From positions 3,605,616 to 3,669,615 of the forward strand of contig JACAXG010000070.1 of NCBI GenBank assembly GCA_018881555.1: a stretch of 64,000 bases of DNA. The letters are read 5' to 3'. The position numbers and the translations under genes were made by a program. The notes under the pieces were generated by a model, which searched no databases, was not told the origin of the DNA, and was given only the letters and a program-made list of their open reading frames with translations. The DNA comes from Amblyornis subalaris (lineage: Eukaryota; Chordata; Aves; Passeriformes; Ptilonorhynchidae). Positions 12,261 to 25,600 of the stretch are shown here, piece by piece; positions within the stretch are counted from its first letter, which is position 1, and every line of letters begins with the position of its first letter.

Positions 12261-15200
12261 CTTTACTCATTCTTTAGTTTTAGGAAGTTTTTTTGCCATA
12301 AAGGAAGGCTAAAGTCCAAGACAATGGACACCAAAACTTTCCTGCTAACCTTATTGCCATGGCCCGTTAGCTGCCTTGCTTGTTTGTTTTACTCCCCGAT
12401 ATCATATTACTCCCACAGACTTTTGGCTGTATTCTGTTAGGGTAAAATACATCGTGCTGGATCTGACAGCTCGAGAGAGGGGAGTCTGCCACAGCTCCCT
12501 ACCCCAGCTCGAACCAATAGTGAGACTGAAAATGTATTCCCAGTAGGTAAAGGCACACAAAGCACCCGAACTTCCTTTGGTTCCTCCTCTAAACATCTAG
12601 TCATAAGTCATGACTAATTCCGAACTGCTCTTCCCATAATGCGTCCTACAGCACAAGACAGTGACACCCCCACTGCTAAAAGAGATCTGGAGAGCTGCTC
12701 CCGATGACACCTTGTGATTCGTTTCAAGTCTGGACTCCAAGGCTGAAGTCCTCTGCGGACAGCCCTGGGAGAAGCCTGGAGAAGTTGCTCCCTCATTCCT
12801 TTGGGTTCCTTGATTTGGATTCCTGCTTGCCCTTGGACCTCTGTGCTCCTCTGGCTTCTGGAGATGGACCTTTGGTGATCTGATGGTCCCTGTGACAGGC
12901 CTGGAGGACCTGGGCAGGGTGTTATATGCCACTCACCCTCTGTGCTCCTCTCTAGGTATGCAAGAGACCTTTCATTACATAACCTAACCATTTCCTGCTT
13001 CTGATGTGTTTAAAAACTTTTAAGATTAGCTTTTGCCTCTGGTGACTTGCTCTTGAAAATCTTTTATCTGGTCCAGCCTTTTTATGTGTTCACATTTAAC
13101 TTTACAGACATCATCTTTATTCCTTTCTTGAAATAACCTTTCTCTTTTTTCTTTTTTATTTTCTTGTAAACTTCTATTAGCTTCTGCTGGTTAATCACAC
13201 TGACTTTTTTTGCCTTATCAGGGGTCTTTCAGAGTTTTTATTCATTTATGCATTTATTCTCAATTTCTAAAACAGTGTCCTTAAAGAACCTCTGGGATTC
13301 CAATAAGCATGCTTTCCTCAGTTCCTTTTTAATTTCTTATCAAACAGCATCTTAATTTTTTTCATAAATCTCTTCTAAAAATACAAAACAAGTCAATATT
13401 GTGGGGTTTGTGTGTGTGTTTGTCTTTTTTGTTGCTGCCAGAAGGCTGGATTTAATACATTATGAGCCCTCATATAGGGTTCTACATAAGTAGTTACCTA
13501 CTGAGCCACATGCTCTGCTGTGTCTTTGCTGCAGGTCCTCTAAGGTCATGGATACAGCATGACTTTAATCACTTTAATTAGTTTATGACACCCCTGCAGA
13601 GGATGGACCCCCCTTTTCTCCCTACTGCTTCTTCTTCCCTCTGGATCAGGAAACAGAACTCAATAAAACTATGTGACACTTAAAAGTTCCATTTGAAGCC
13701 TGCTGCCTTTCGCTTTGGGAACAGCGTGTTAAGCAGCAAGTTGAGCTGTGTAAAGCTCCAGCCCAGCTCCCTTTCAGGTTTGGCTGTGGCTGAAAGTGCT
13801 GCCAAGAGCAAAACTTTAAAAATTTGACTTAGGCTCATCTCTCATCCAGTTTCTGGTCCCAGCTTACTGCAGACCCATTGAGCAACCTGTCCTTTGATCC
13901 ATTACTTGCCATGCTTGAGCAAGAGGGCCTTTACCTGGCTTCTAAAAAAGCCTGTATAAAAGTAGAGGAGGTTTATCAGGAAGAAGTTCACCACCTATTG
14001 GAGGAGCAGCCTTTTGCACTCTTCTGCAGTTCTAGGGGAAAGGTTTTGGCCTCTGCAGCTGGCAATATTTTTGCAAAGAGAAGGAGATTGAAAACATCAC
14101 ACTTCTTCCCAACTTTGCCAAAAACACTTGAAAACAACTTCAAAGAAGGACACCCCCGCTCCACTCTCAGAGTGCAAAACAACCTTTTGTAGGGAGTTAA
14201 ACCAGACCAATGAAATGGGGGAGAGACATCTTCTTTGATCATTTGTTGCTCAGACAAACTCCTGGGTAACAGTTTCTAGGTTAATTAAATGTTACTTTGT
14301 ACTGACAAGCTGAGCTTGTGTTAAAGCCTTAGGATTTGTTTGTGTGGCTGAAAGCTTGCACTCCCTCATAGTCACAGCATAAACCACAAACCTTCCAGCT
14401 AAGTAACACGCAAACACAACAGCAAACAGCAAGGTACGAGACCTGCCCTCTTGGCTTGGATATTGGCTTTGGTATAAAGCTCATTTGGGGAATGAGCTTC
14501 CTGTGTCAAGAACTGGTTATCTTCTCAAAATCTATTTCTTTTCTTTAGGGAAAGAAGCATGCATTCTCTGTTTATAAACTTTCCCGGTTTTGTTTTCTTT
14601 TTTTTTCCAACTGCTCCATGATCAGACTGGCTCAGTCAACTTGCTTTCCCTGCTAAAAGGAAGAAATGGTGAGGGAGAAGAAAGCAAGTCTTGCCTACTT
14701 CTTTTGTGATTAGGAGTAAGAGAAATGAGGGTGTTATATATGGAGGGCTCTGGCTGCTCTGTGACTTTCCTGCTGCTTTCACATGTCTGTATGTCAAGTC
14801 TTGCAAAGCTTAATGGTAGCAGAAAAATCCTGCTGTCGTGGGAAAACATTATTTCTATGCAGTACTACTTATCTGCTACTTATCTTAGTCTATCTGAAAT
14901 AGTTCCTGTCACAGCAGAACAATTAAAGCAGAAGTTCAGCTCTTTCTCGGGCAGCCCTTCTTTACCTGTACTTTATTCTGGGCAGTTGTTCCAAAGATTT
15001 CAAAAGGCTTCAACTACAGGAAAGAATTGAGCTTAAAACTACCCTGTAGTGCTGTGGATGTCAAGCCCCTTGTGACAAGCCTGACTGTGAATGCTACCTC
15101 TGGAAAAGTGTTTCTTTCTATAGAGACACCACAGGTAGCATCAGATGCTGCAATGCAAATACTAACAAATGTTGGGCAGCATCTCCAGAACAGATCCAAT

Positions 15201-18200
15201 GCAGGCAGAAATGTGGAGGTTTAGCTGGCAAATGGACACCAGGGTCCTGATTTCTAATACATGCATGTGGCGAAGCACACGCTAAGTGATCTAGCATATG
15301 CAGGGTAGTCCTGTTCACAGAATTGCCAACTACACGTCCAAAAATCCCACATCAGGCTCTTTCTTTGCACAAAGTGGTTAGTTTTAAAATAATTGCATTA
15401 AAATATAAAATACTCATGACTTTTTGCTTGTTTGAACTCTTTAATAAAAAACAAGTAACAATTTCAAGCTTCTCTCTAGCTCATGACAGCTAGATACTGA
15501 ATTACCACTTTTAAACAGTTCTGGGACTTTCCTGTGTTCTCTGGGCTGCGGGAGTCAGAGACCCTCTGGTAGCATGATAATTACAATGAAATGCCTCGGT
15601 TCCACAGAGCACACCCTTGGCAGTAGAAGGGCAGATCTGCTTGTGAATTTAATTCTAAATAGCTGTTGGATTTAATTCTCTTCTGCTTCAGTTATTTACA
15701 TTCAAGAAATGTGTGCCCCTCCAGGGATGGGCTTGGGCTTCTCACACCAGCACAGATAGTCTGGCTTTCAGCCTGACCAACAAGGAGCATGGGAAACCCT
15801 TAGTTGGGTTTGTCCCCACTACAACACAAGATTTCTGCTGTTTTTGCACTTGGGAAGGTGCAAACAGCTAACAGTACAGCTTTCACACGGGACTTTTTCC
15901 AACGGGGCCACTCTCTTTTAAAGTATCTGAGTGTTTTGCAACCCCTTTGAGCTGGTATTTCCATAGAGAAGAACTGCAAGTCAGCTTTTAATTTAGTGTA
16001 TGGGGGAAGAAAGCCTGCTGATGCTGTGACCACCGTGTCTGTTTTTGCATTGAGACACTGAGCTCAGGACACACATTTCAGTGGAGGTGAAGTGCCAGTG
16101 ATATTTATCATAAAGATGATAAAGGTAAAATGTAGGCTGTGAGCACATGGCCAGCCTCAAAAACTAGCACTCAGTTACAAAGCACCTGTGCCCTGCCTCT
16201 GTGGGGTTTCTATCAGGGCAGTTTTGTTCCAGGGTAATAATTTTAAGTATCAGTCACAGGGCCAGGACCCTTGGGCAGAGGCAGTACAAATGCAGGTCTC
16301 CAAAGCACAGAAGAAGAGACCAGGATGGAGGAAATATAACTCAGAAGACCAGCAAAACTCCAGTCTGTGTTCCCAGAATTATTCTTGCTTTTCATCCAAA
16401 GACTAGAGAGCAATGTGTAAGCAGACCTGCCCTCTGCCCCGAGAGCACTCTCTCATCCCTCAGCTACAGGCTCTTTCTTGCTCATTTTCTCTAATGTGGG
16501 TTTGAACATCCTCCAGCTGAGAAAAGCTTAAAAGGCATGTGTCACATTTCCCGAGCACGTGTTCAAACCACTAATATAAAATTTAAGCATTACCACCAAT
16601 GCCTTTTTTATTTTTTTCCCTGCTTTTGAAGGATGCAAAGAACTCGTTTGGTTCTGAAAGGCAACATGTTAGCACTAACCCTCAAAAGAGGATCCAGGTT
16701 GGAGTGACTAAGGTCTGGAGGAAGGGACTANCTCTTGACCTTTCTCAATTTGTCTCTTGACGGCAAACTGCAGAGGCACCCATAGTGTGCGTGGTTTCCA
16801 ATCCTCTTTAAAGGGTGCCAAACCTTCCCTGCCTCCTGTATCAAAAGTGTGAGCTTCAGGTTCTGGCTTCCATGTCAGTAGCCCTGACTGACTGCTGCTG
16901 CCTTGTGGTCCCATAACACAGCCAGGAGTTTAGAGACAGTCATGCAGGCTGGTGGCCCAAGCATGGTGGACCATGGATCCACTTTCAGCTCCTCAGGTTC
17001 ATAGACCAGCACCTGATGGCTTTCCCACAACATCCAACGCAGACTGAGGCTTGGCTTTGAACTTTGGGGATATTACCTCTCGCTGCTCAGGAATAATAAT
17101 AGAGCATTTAAAAGGAAATGTAGAGTGGTTTAGAGACTTCAAAATTATGCAATTGAAATTTAATAGAAACAATGCTTTTGGTGTCAGATAGTTCATGATT
17201 ATAACACCACCAGAAAAATACATGTTTACTGAAATTATACATTTTAATAGATTGCTATTGCATAGAAAGATTCTGTTTAGTTTCCTTTTTAATAAATCAG
17301 CTAAGAATTTTCCACACAGATTGAAGAGGCTAACCTGACTTGGCAGTCTCAAAAGAGAAAGCATGTTTTTAATACAAAACAGTCTTGTCTAAGGATTTAC
17401 TTTCAGAACACTGTTTTTGTAGAGGAAAAAATTACTAGTGCTATGAAAATCTTGTGTATTGTCACTCTAAATATAAATCTGTTTGCTGGAGGAATACTGA
17501 ATACTCTGTTCTGATCTTCAGGATAAAATTTTTGCTTCAGCATGAAACAATACTCAACCCCTTCATGGTCCAAGGTAAGACAATGATCTTGCCTGTTGCA
17601 GACAGAAAGAATTTATTCTGAACCAGCATCAGAAGAATTTTTTTTTTTTTTAATTTCAGGACAAATTTAAGAATGGTGTTTCTCTTCACATTGTGTACTT
17701 GATCATGATAAAAGAAGAAAATATAACAGATAAATGTTTATCTTGTCATAGGCAAAGTGTGCTTTATTCTCTGAGTGTGACATCACATCCAAACAACATT
17801 TCAGATTCCCTGAGCAACGCAGGAAGCCAGTCAAATTCCCAAAACATTGGAGGGGATTCACCAAACAGGTCACCATGGGAGTGGAATCATGTAGTGAAGA
17901 TGGGAAAAACTATATTTTATTAAAAATTTCCATGCAACTGTTTGTTGCAGGGCCTCTCTTGCCTTTTTTAAGTTTTCTGAAACTGATGCCTGCTCAAGTA
18001 ACACTGCTCCATGATCAGCTGGACTGATAATGGTTTCATATAAACTGACCCTGGTTTCATGGGGACCCACCTCCCTACTGGAGCCATGCTGCAGATTTTC
18101 TAGAGGGCCCCCATCTCCTCCTCCTCCTTCCTCTTCTCCCGTGCTGCAGCCGCAGAGCCCTGCTTTCCCCTGCAGACATTGTGCTCGGCTTTCCCCCACT

Positions 18201-20029
18201 GCCTTCTCCTGACCATGCCCTNGCACCCCAGCCCACTGGGGCAGCTGGCAAGAGCTGCAGGCTTTGCAGCAAGCTGGATGAGGTTAAGGTTGCTAGTCTG
18301 GTGGGAGAAGCAGCAGGAGTGGTCCATCATTGTCACTTCAGGTCTTGTACTGAGCCAAGCACACTCGGATCCGAAATCTCCAACTCTGTCTTTCCACCAG
18401 GATGCTCTCCCTCATGCCAGAGAATGAGGAACAGGCTGATATCATACCTTCCTTCAGGATGAGCCAGAGCCTGTGTGAATTTGAATGTGAGGGACACTGC
18501 ACTTTGTTCACAGGATTTTTTGTCCTTAGAAATATTTCACAACTATGAAAGGAGAAAAAGTGCTCATGCCATGAGTTCTGTCTGGAAAATCTCTCCCACT
18601 TCTTGGCAGGGGAATTTATTAGTGGTGCTTTGGCACCACCAAGCTCTCCCAGGATGAAAAGATCAGTTGGTTTAGTTGTTTCTAATTAATACACAATTTT
18701 AAATAAGTTTTCCACATAAATTAGACTTTTACGCTCTTCAGTAGTGCCAGATGGACAGAGCCATCTGTCAGAGATTAACACTCACTAAATGACCTCTAGT
18801 ATTAAAAAGAAATAACAATAATGTAGCATTCAAAAAATTTTTGCTTTGTACATTGGTTGAACAAACAATTGCATGTGAAACTGCTCTTATTTTCAAAGAT
18901 CATAATTTATGAATGCTTGTATAATACTTTACTGAATTTGAAACAAGAGATTGTTGGATGATTAACCCATTTTTACAGCTTGGGGACATTCCTGAGGGTC
19001 TCTGATCTGGGATGATGCTGCAAAAACAATCGGCAAACTAGAGACCGTACAGTCATCGTAAAGCCATGGGCAAGTCACAAGCAAGTTGTGGATTGCTGCA
19101 GGAAAGAGTGAAGTCCTGAATAGTGTCTTCCCCTTTGAATTGAGAAGAAGAACCCGTACGAATGTTAGCAAAAACGTAGTTTAGATGACGAGCTTTGCCA
19201 TTACCCCAGGCTCCCTCCTGAAGGTCTTGTTTGTAGTTTTTCTCCTCACTGTCCCAGCCAAAGCTTTGCACCAAGGGAGCACAAGTCCAAGCCTTGTACC
19301 TCTCGCCCTTGGCACCAAGGCCTGAAGAAGAGGACCTTTGGCTGTAACAGCCCACTCTGGGGTCATACTCCTTAGGCCACTGCAGCCACCTCTTGCCTTG
19401 GGGACTGTTCCCCCTGGCCTCCCTTTCCAGCCCGAGCCTGTTTTGCCACCCCAACAGTGGTGCCTGGAGTCTTGCAGAAGCTGCCCAACCAGCAAGGCAG
19501 AAGCCAAGGGCATGCTGGTGCTGCAGATATGAGCAGGAACATTATCCCCTGTAATGGGGAAAGGCAAAAGGTAAACCCCCAGGTTTCCAAAAGCTCATCT
19601 TGCCTTTTCAGTGTTACCAGCCCAGGGTAAGAGGTTCCTGGCAGGAACATGCTAAAGCAGGTTTGGCGTGTTAGGTGCAGAGATTGACATAGTCTCTGCA
19701 TTTTATTACACTTTATGGGCACTGGAGATGGGACTTACTGAACCAGGTTGTCCTTTCCTTCCCACGTTTCTATCACTTAAATCTACCAATGTCAATTGTG
19801 TCTAATTTTTTTTTGTGTTTACAATGAAAGTGTCACGCTGTGCTTGGACCGCTGAGAGAACTGTTATCAAAAGACTGAGATTTCAGGGTACTAAAAAAAG
19901 ACAAAGCTATCTAAATTTATTTTAAATGACCATTTAGATAAATTAAATGTTTTCAAACTGGTTGCGTCTAATGAAATTGTCCATAGGTATTTCTGCCACT
20001 GGCAGAAGTTGTCTCAGAGCTGACTGAGG

Positions 20030-21070
20030 TTACCTGAGAATTTGGGATGGGTGACCAAGGTCCCACAAAACTGATCAAGGGCAAGTGGGGTGATGGGCAT
20101 AATAAAGGAGGGGGGAGGAGCAAGACAACTGCAGACCAGTTGGCTGAACTGCAGTACCCAGAAAAACACTGTAAGAATAAACCAGGCTACTTGCAAATAC
20201 ACGAAAGGTGCCAAGCAGATGAGTGATGGCAAATACAGATTAATGAGGAACTAACATTTCAGACCTTTTCAGGTTCCTTCTGTGAGAGGATAAAAATGGA
20301 AACTGTCATTCTACATAAGCAACAGATGTGCTTTGACTACAGTAAAGCTTTGGCATTTTCTCACATGGTGTGCTTATAAGGGGAGGTGACTTGAGTCAAT
20401 GTGACACCGTTATAAGGACAGTTCAGAATTGGTTAGAAAACTTACTTCCAAGAGTCATTGTCAGTAAATTTCTTGTCAAACTAGAAGGGTGCACTAAGTA
20501 CTGATTTCACTGAAGCAAGTCTATGGTACTACACTGTATCTTCATTAATGGATCCCAAGTTCCTGAAATACTGTTGCTAAATTTGAAGATGGTGGCTAGG
20601 GTAGAAGGACTTCCAGTATACAGGAGACAGGCTGGGAACTCAAAATGATCTAGCCAAACTGGAGAAAGTAGCGGAAAAACAGAAGGCAGTTTGATAAGTA
20701 CGAAAAAAAGTGCAAACCTGACATGGGTTTCTAGAGGAGCAGACATTTAACAAGGCAACACTTGGCTATACAGTTGTTCTGCTGAATTTAGGTGTTAGTT
20801 TGTGTCACAGTGACTTGCTGCTAAGGAAGGTGGAGCATCATCCTGGGTCACACCATGCAGTGGTGACATATGTGAAAACATGAAGTTATACTCCCCCACA
20901 CTTGGCACCAGTCTGGTCTCAGCACAAATGAGTCATTTGGGATGCTCCAGTTTGAGGAAGTGTTGACCAGCAGCCCGGAGGAAAGCAGCAAGAACAACTA
21001 GTCATGTTGTAGAAAAGGATTAAGAGAATTAGGGCTGTTCCTGACAGGGAAGAGAAAAATGAGAAGAGAT
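20030..21070 (+). mobile_element. Old CR1-type LINE fragment (reverse transcriptase region to 3' part)
   Basis: Collinear in the plus sense with CR1 ORF2. It has 'gaccagttggctgaactgcagtaccc..aaaaacactg..aat' (the LTSVPGK region), then 'tttgactacagtaaagcttt' (FDxSKAFD reverse transcriptase motif), 'gggtgcactaagtactgatt' (product-strand region upstream of the ADD box), and finally 'gattaagagaattagggctg' (the ERLRELGLF-type stretch before the 3' UTR). It is riddled with indels and stops, with no open frame left. I recognise it by resemblance only; it is an ancient copy. Confidence 0.75.
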
Positions 21071-22144
21071 GCAATAAGGTTTTCACAATCAAAACCAGCA
21101 ACTGCAAAGGAGATGGAAGAGATTAACAAATCTGCTGGGATAGGAAAACAAATGGGATTAAATTGCAGAGGAGAGATCTCAACGCAAATGCCTCCCAGAA
21201 ATGGCAGCAAAGCGCTGGCAGGACCATGCAGGGGGGCTGGGGATCACCACACCAAAGGTTTTCCATGAACACAGCGGAGAAACATCTGCCACAGGCAATT
21301 TAAACTTGTGCATCTTGAATGAGAGATGGGTGGTGGACCTCCCGAGTGTCACATGATGTAACAACGCTATCTCTGCAAATGTCTGCAAATGAGCAAAAGA
21401 CCCTGACAGATGTAGTGAGCATCACTAATGTCTTGCTGTTATCAAAAGGAAGTCGAAGACCATGGTTTTCTGCTATAAAGATGAGGAACTTGAGGCACAT
21501 ATCCTTGCTTGGATTAAAGTTCAACATTTGGTCAAGCACAGAGCTGGGCAAGAAGGCCAGTGTGCTCTCATCCGGAACACGCAACCCCGTCACCAGGGAT
21601 CTGTTGGAGCAATTGCCCGGCTGGAATATACCTTTTGATAAAATTATCAGTATTAGAATCAGGGCTCATTTTTGTGCCAATGTTATGTTGCTCAAGGAAA
21701 TAGTTACAAAAAACATGGTGTTTCATTTACAGAACAGTTCAGAAAAAGTTTAATCCCTTTCATGAGGTGTATACATAAGAGAAACACGAAGATTTCATTG
21801 CCTTTCATTTATGTGTGAAATTCATGTATCCCTCTTACTCTCCAAGGGGGTCTTTTTCACCCTGTAAATTTCTTTCTAGAGTTACACGATGCAGGTGGTG
21901 AGGTATTTGTCTGCTATGCCAAAAGGAAGAGGGCAGTTAAAATAAGACTCAATTATTCTAGTCTGTAGATAGAAGAGCTGAAGAAGCTTTGACCTCCTCT
22001 GAAAAATCTCAAGAGGGCAGAAACTGACAGCTATTCCTAAAATATCTTTACAAAGCATTTTGAAAGCTCTGAATGAAAAATACTCTATGGCAGTGACTGT
22101 ACCAGTACCCAACTGTGCCATAAAGACTGAACCCANCAGGTCAA
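21071..22144. other. Unassigned sequence between two CR1 fragments
   Basis: No gene or named repeat recognised. The 144-codon plus-strand frame at 21319-21753 has no family resemblance I can see and lies between two decayed LINE copies, so it is probably chance or repeat-derived. N at 22136. Confidence 0.5.
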
Positions 22145-22600
22145 GGGTTACAACTATTCCACCTCACACCTGGGCACTGTGTCCAGTATTGCCCCCACGG
22201 TCAAGAGCGGCATAAAAAACTGGGGGCAGCCCAGCAGGTTTGGTGAGGGGGAAGGAGTTAAGTGCCCCAAGGTGTTTACAGGGTTGGAGACCTTGGTACA
22301 GGAAGAAAGGCTGAACAGAATGGGTTCATTCAGCCTAGTGAAGTGAGGGTGCAGTGGGATTCCATTCCTGCCTTTCAGTATTAGAAATGTAGAGATGATG
22401 AAGGCATTCTGTTCATGAGGATTCACTGTAATGGACAGTTAAGTTATTTCAGGGCAAATTTTATCTTCAGACACATAAAAAAAATTCTCCCCTCTGAGAT
22501 CAACTAAAGGCTGGGACAGGCTGCCTGGAAGTGTGGTGAAATTTCCCTAGATGGAACATGCAGGGCTTTTTTGGCAATGCTCTAGATCACCTAAGGCCCT
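22145..22600 (+). mobile_element. Old CR1-type LINE fragment, C-terminal ORF2 and 3' UTR part
   Basis: The plus strand reads cctgggcactgtgtccagta (CR1 'tggagtactgtgtccagttc'), later gaagaaaggctgaacagaat with ttcattcagcctagtgaag, then gctgggacaggctgcctgga with agtgtggtgaaatttcccta, matching the CR1 3' region ('actggaacaggctgcccagagaggtggtggaatctcc'). Its 5' part overlaps in consensus position with the end of the 20.0-21.1 kb fragment, so it is a separate insertion. Confidence 0.75.
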
Positions 22601-25600
22601 ACTTCTAAACAAACGCAGGTCCAGCCACTCTTTCTGGCCCTGGTCAAGGTGGGCTTTCCCTCAATTTTTGTTTCTCTCAGTACAGGAAGATGCCGGAGAG
22701 TCCAAGAGACACTGTCTCTTACCTTTGTTTTATCTTTCCTCCGATGAAGGTACAGCTCCAGACTAGCAACAGCTGGCAGCAAAAGGGCATCTTTAGCATC
22801 CTGGCAGCAACACCTGTGCAAAGAAACTATAAACTACACAGACACAGTAGCTGCACTGCCCATTTCAGCACACACCTTCCTGCTCCTGGACCATGGAGAG
22901 CTACACCAGTGTGCTAAGTCTGCACTGGCATTCCTTGGTAAGGACTAGCGATGGAACACTCCAGCACATGAGGGCACGCCAGGAGCTGGAGGGTCTCCAG
23001 TGATAAAAGCAACTCAGCCTGGAAAGGGAAGAATAAGAATCTCAAAATTTCTTCACAGGCCCGAGTCTGCTCCAGCTAGAGACAGTACAGAAGAAAAAAA
23101 GTGAATGTTCTCTTTTCTCTTTTTGTCTTTTCCAGACTGACTTTTTACACCCTCGCCTTCTGACTTCATCCTGGAATGCCGCTTAAGTATAAATTAAGCT
23201 GGATTTGGCCTGAGATTTCTCTCTCAGATAAGATGAGTTTAGCTGAAAGAAACTCTAGTAGTCATGGAAAAGCTCGTATGTCAGGAACAGAGAACCTAGC
23301 AGTGTTTTAAAAAAATTTTTAAAACCCCAGCAACGTGACTCCTATTCCTTTTTTAATGAACAAAATAATCTTTTTTAATTAACTGAAGATCAGATAAACA
23401 AAACTTCTGCTTAGGGTTAGAAAGCATGGACGTTTATCTCCAGATACAATTTGAGTGCATCTTCTTCATCTCTGCTTTTGTTCCACTACACAATCTGCCA
23501 GCACCATCCTCCCACAGTCTCTTCCCAGGTTACAACAGCTGAGACCTGGCTCCCTCACCACTTTCTTGAGCAGTTCCAAATCTTCCTAAGGATCTGAAGT
23601 TTGATATGTCTCCCATTGACTTCAGCAAGAGCTCGGTCAGACAGAGAGGTATTTATTCAAGCTTTGAAAAAATAAGTATCTGTGCAGAGGTAGGATGCTC
23701 TAAGATACATGGCTCAGTGGGTGCCCTCCCTCCCCACGGGTGGGAACCCTCAACTTGCCAACCTACACCAAACATGTGGACGAAGGTCTTGGGGTGCAAG
23801 GGTGGGAGATGCCACAGAGGATGCTCACATCTCTCCTGCCACCCCCAGCTCAGGCAGGGCAACAGCTCCAGCTGCCCTCGTGAGCCCACGCTGCTGAAAT
23901 CCATCAGACCTTCGCCTCCACCTTTTACACCAGCAGGAGCACGCGTTGAACACTTCCCAACCGCAATGCCACCTGCAGCACAGCTTGGGAGAAACCCTCC
24001 CCTCTCCTCACACAGCTCATAACGCAGGCTGGCACCTGCTGAAGAACATCCTTCCTGAAACCCCACTCAGATCAAGTGCAGTAACTTTTTTTGCAGGACT
24101 CGCGAGACAGGGACGGGTCACAGCAGAGCAGGAAAGCCTGCACCCAGACGTGCAATGGGAGCTGCACCATCGCTTCTCTTGGAGCGTTTGGTTATGAGCT
24201 TTGTCAACCGAAACACTTGCACGTAACAGATGCTGTCGCCATTTTTCCTGTAGACTGTGACAGAGGTAACTCAGCAGGTGACGATCTACAAAGTAACTTA
24301 TTCATAAGGGTTTGCATTTAAAACACAGTATTGTAGGGGGCCTGCTGGAAAAGGGGCTTTTGGATATGGCCACGAGGCTCAGGACGAACCAGAAAACGAA
24401 AGGCTGTATCTGATGCTTTACAAATCACAGCAGCTGCTACCGCTCCCGCCGGGGCTGCGGCTGCGGCCGGTGCCGGGCGGCCGCGCTCCGACACTGACAC
24501 CTAGTGCCGGCCAGCCCTGCCCTGCCCGGAGCGGCTTCTCCCTGCTCCTCACACAGACACACACAGGTAGTGGTTTTGTTTTTTTTTTTTTCTTGAGTCT
24601 TGGGGAGTTGTTTGGCTTCTCGGGGTTTGGATTGATTTTTTTCTTTAAATGAACATAAGACTACTTGTCTAGTCTCCATCAAGTACAGGTTTACACCTGC
24701 CACGACATACCTGCTATCCACTTAACTGGAATTCTTTCCCCCCCATCGGCCCAGGGCTTTGAAGGTGGCTTGGAAATAGGTGGGGCACATGTCAGTAATG
24801 GATCCTGTCGCCCTGCCGCCCATCTGATGGATGCAATGCTGAGCCCGTACCAGAGCTATGAGCTTACATAAAATAACCAAGTCAGTTTATTTCAGAACAG
24901 CTTGAAAGCAGCATTTGGTCACATCACAGCCCTGTGAACAGAAAATCATTCCTTACAGTGCAGAAATGTGCTTTCTTCCTGAAAGTAGTTGTGAGGCCAG
25001 TCTGCATTTCCAGACCAGCCATTTACAGCAGACATCTTACTGACAGATTATTTGTAACACCAGCTCTTTGGACTGTGATCATAAAGAAAAATTAATTTTC
25101 ATCGGTAAAAAATATGCATGAGTTCAACATTTATTCATCACAGCTGAGCTTAAAGGCTCACTCTTCAAAAATCTTCCTAACAGTTCTGGAGATAAATTAA
25201 AAGCAATTTAAGTGTCAGCTGACAAATCCCAGGGCATGCCTTCACCTACCTGCCTGCAGAGATCAGCAGCTCAGACAAGCCTTCGTGGCCCAGCTACTAA
25301 GGTGCCAACACTCCACATTCTGCTGCAAGAGTTCAGCAGAAAAATAAACACCTTTTACCAACAAAGAGACTTCATCCAAGAGATTGCTGTTTTCAGTCTT
25401 GCGAAGCTCCAGTCACAGGCTCAGGAAAGTAATTTCTCACTTTTTAAAAACTTACTAGAGAAAAAAAGAAATCTGAGAAGTTTAGGTTTGGAGAGTTCCC
25501 AGTCTGATGCTTAACACAATGTTTTATTCTTCCTGTCATTTATGTCCTTGTCATACAAAGAGCAAATATTACATGACTAAAGTCTCAAGTTTCATTACTG

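Larger units (their letters stand above)
9240..20030. other. Intergenic sequence between repeat fragments
   Basis: Apart from the LINE fragments listed at 10.86-11.25 and 11.63-12.26 kb, I see no supported gene or RNA. Present are a perfect 12-bp hairpin (10718-10745), a short GT-rich patch (13417-13432), and somewhat G+C-richer blocks at about 12600-12960, 18050-18300 and 19190-19560 that carry overlapping short frames on the minus strand without recognisable domains. N bases lie at 16731 and 18222. Confidence 0.55.

Noticed and set aside
12597..12991. Two overlapping minus-strand frames (111 and 125 codons)
   Set aside because: Two different frames of the same stretch, both low in recognisable structure, next to an ancient LINE fragment.
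19053..19722. Three overlapping minus-strand frames of 116-133 codons
   Set aside because: All three frames are open together, which suggests local base composition rather than selection; no known domain.
21319..21753. 144-codon plus-strand frame
   Set aside because: Lies between two decayed CR1 copies, with no recognisable motif; the length is compatible with chance in a window this size.
23304..23325. GTTTTAAAAA inverted repeat
   Set aside because: Simple A/T runs give such symmetry by chance.
24318..24721. Possible SRD5A2 first exon at the small CpG cluster
   Set aside because: SRD5A2 is the expected gene downstream of MEMO1, but neither minus-strand frame here resembles its N-terminal membrane segments.
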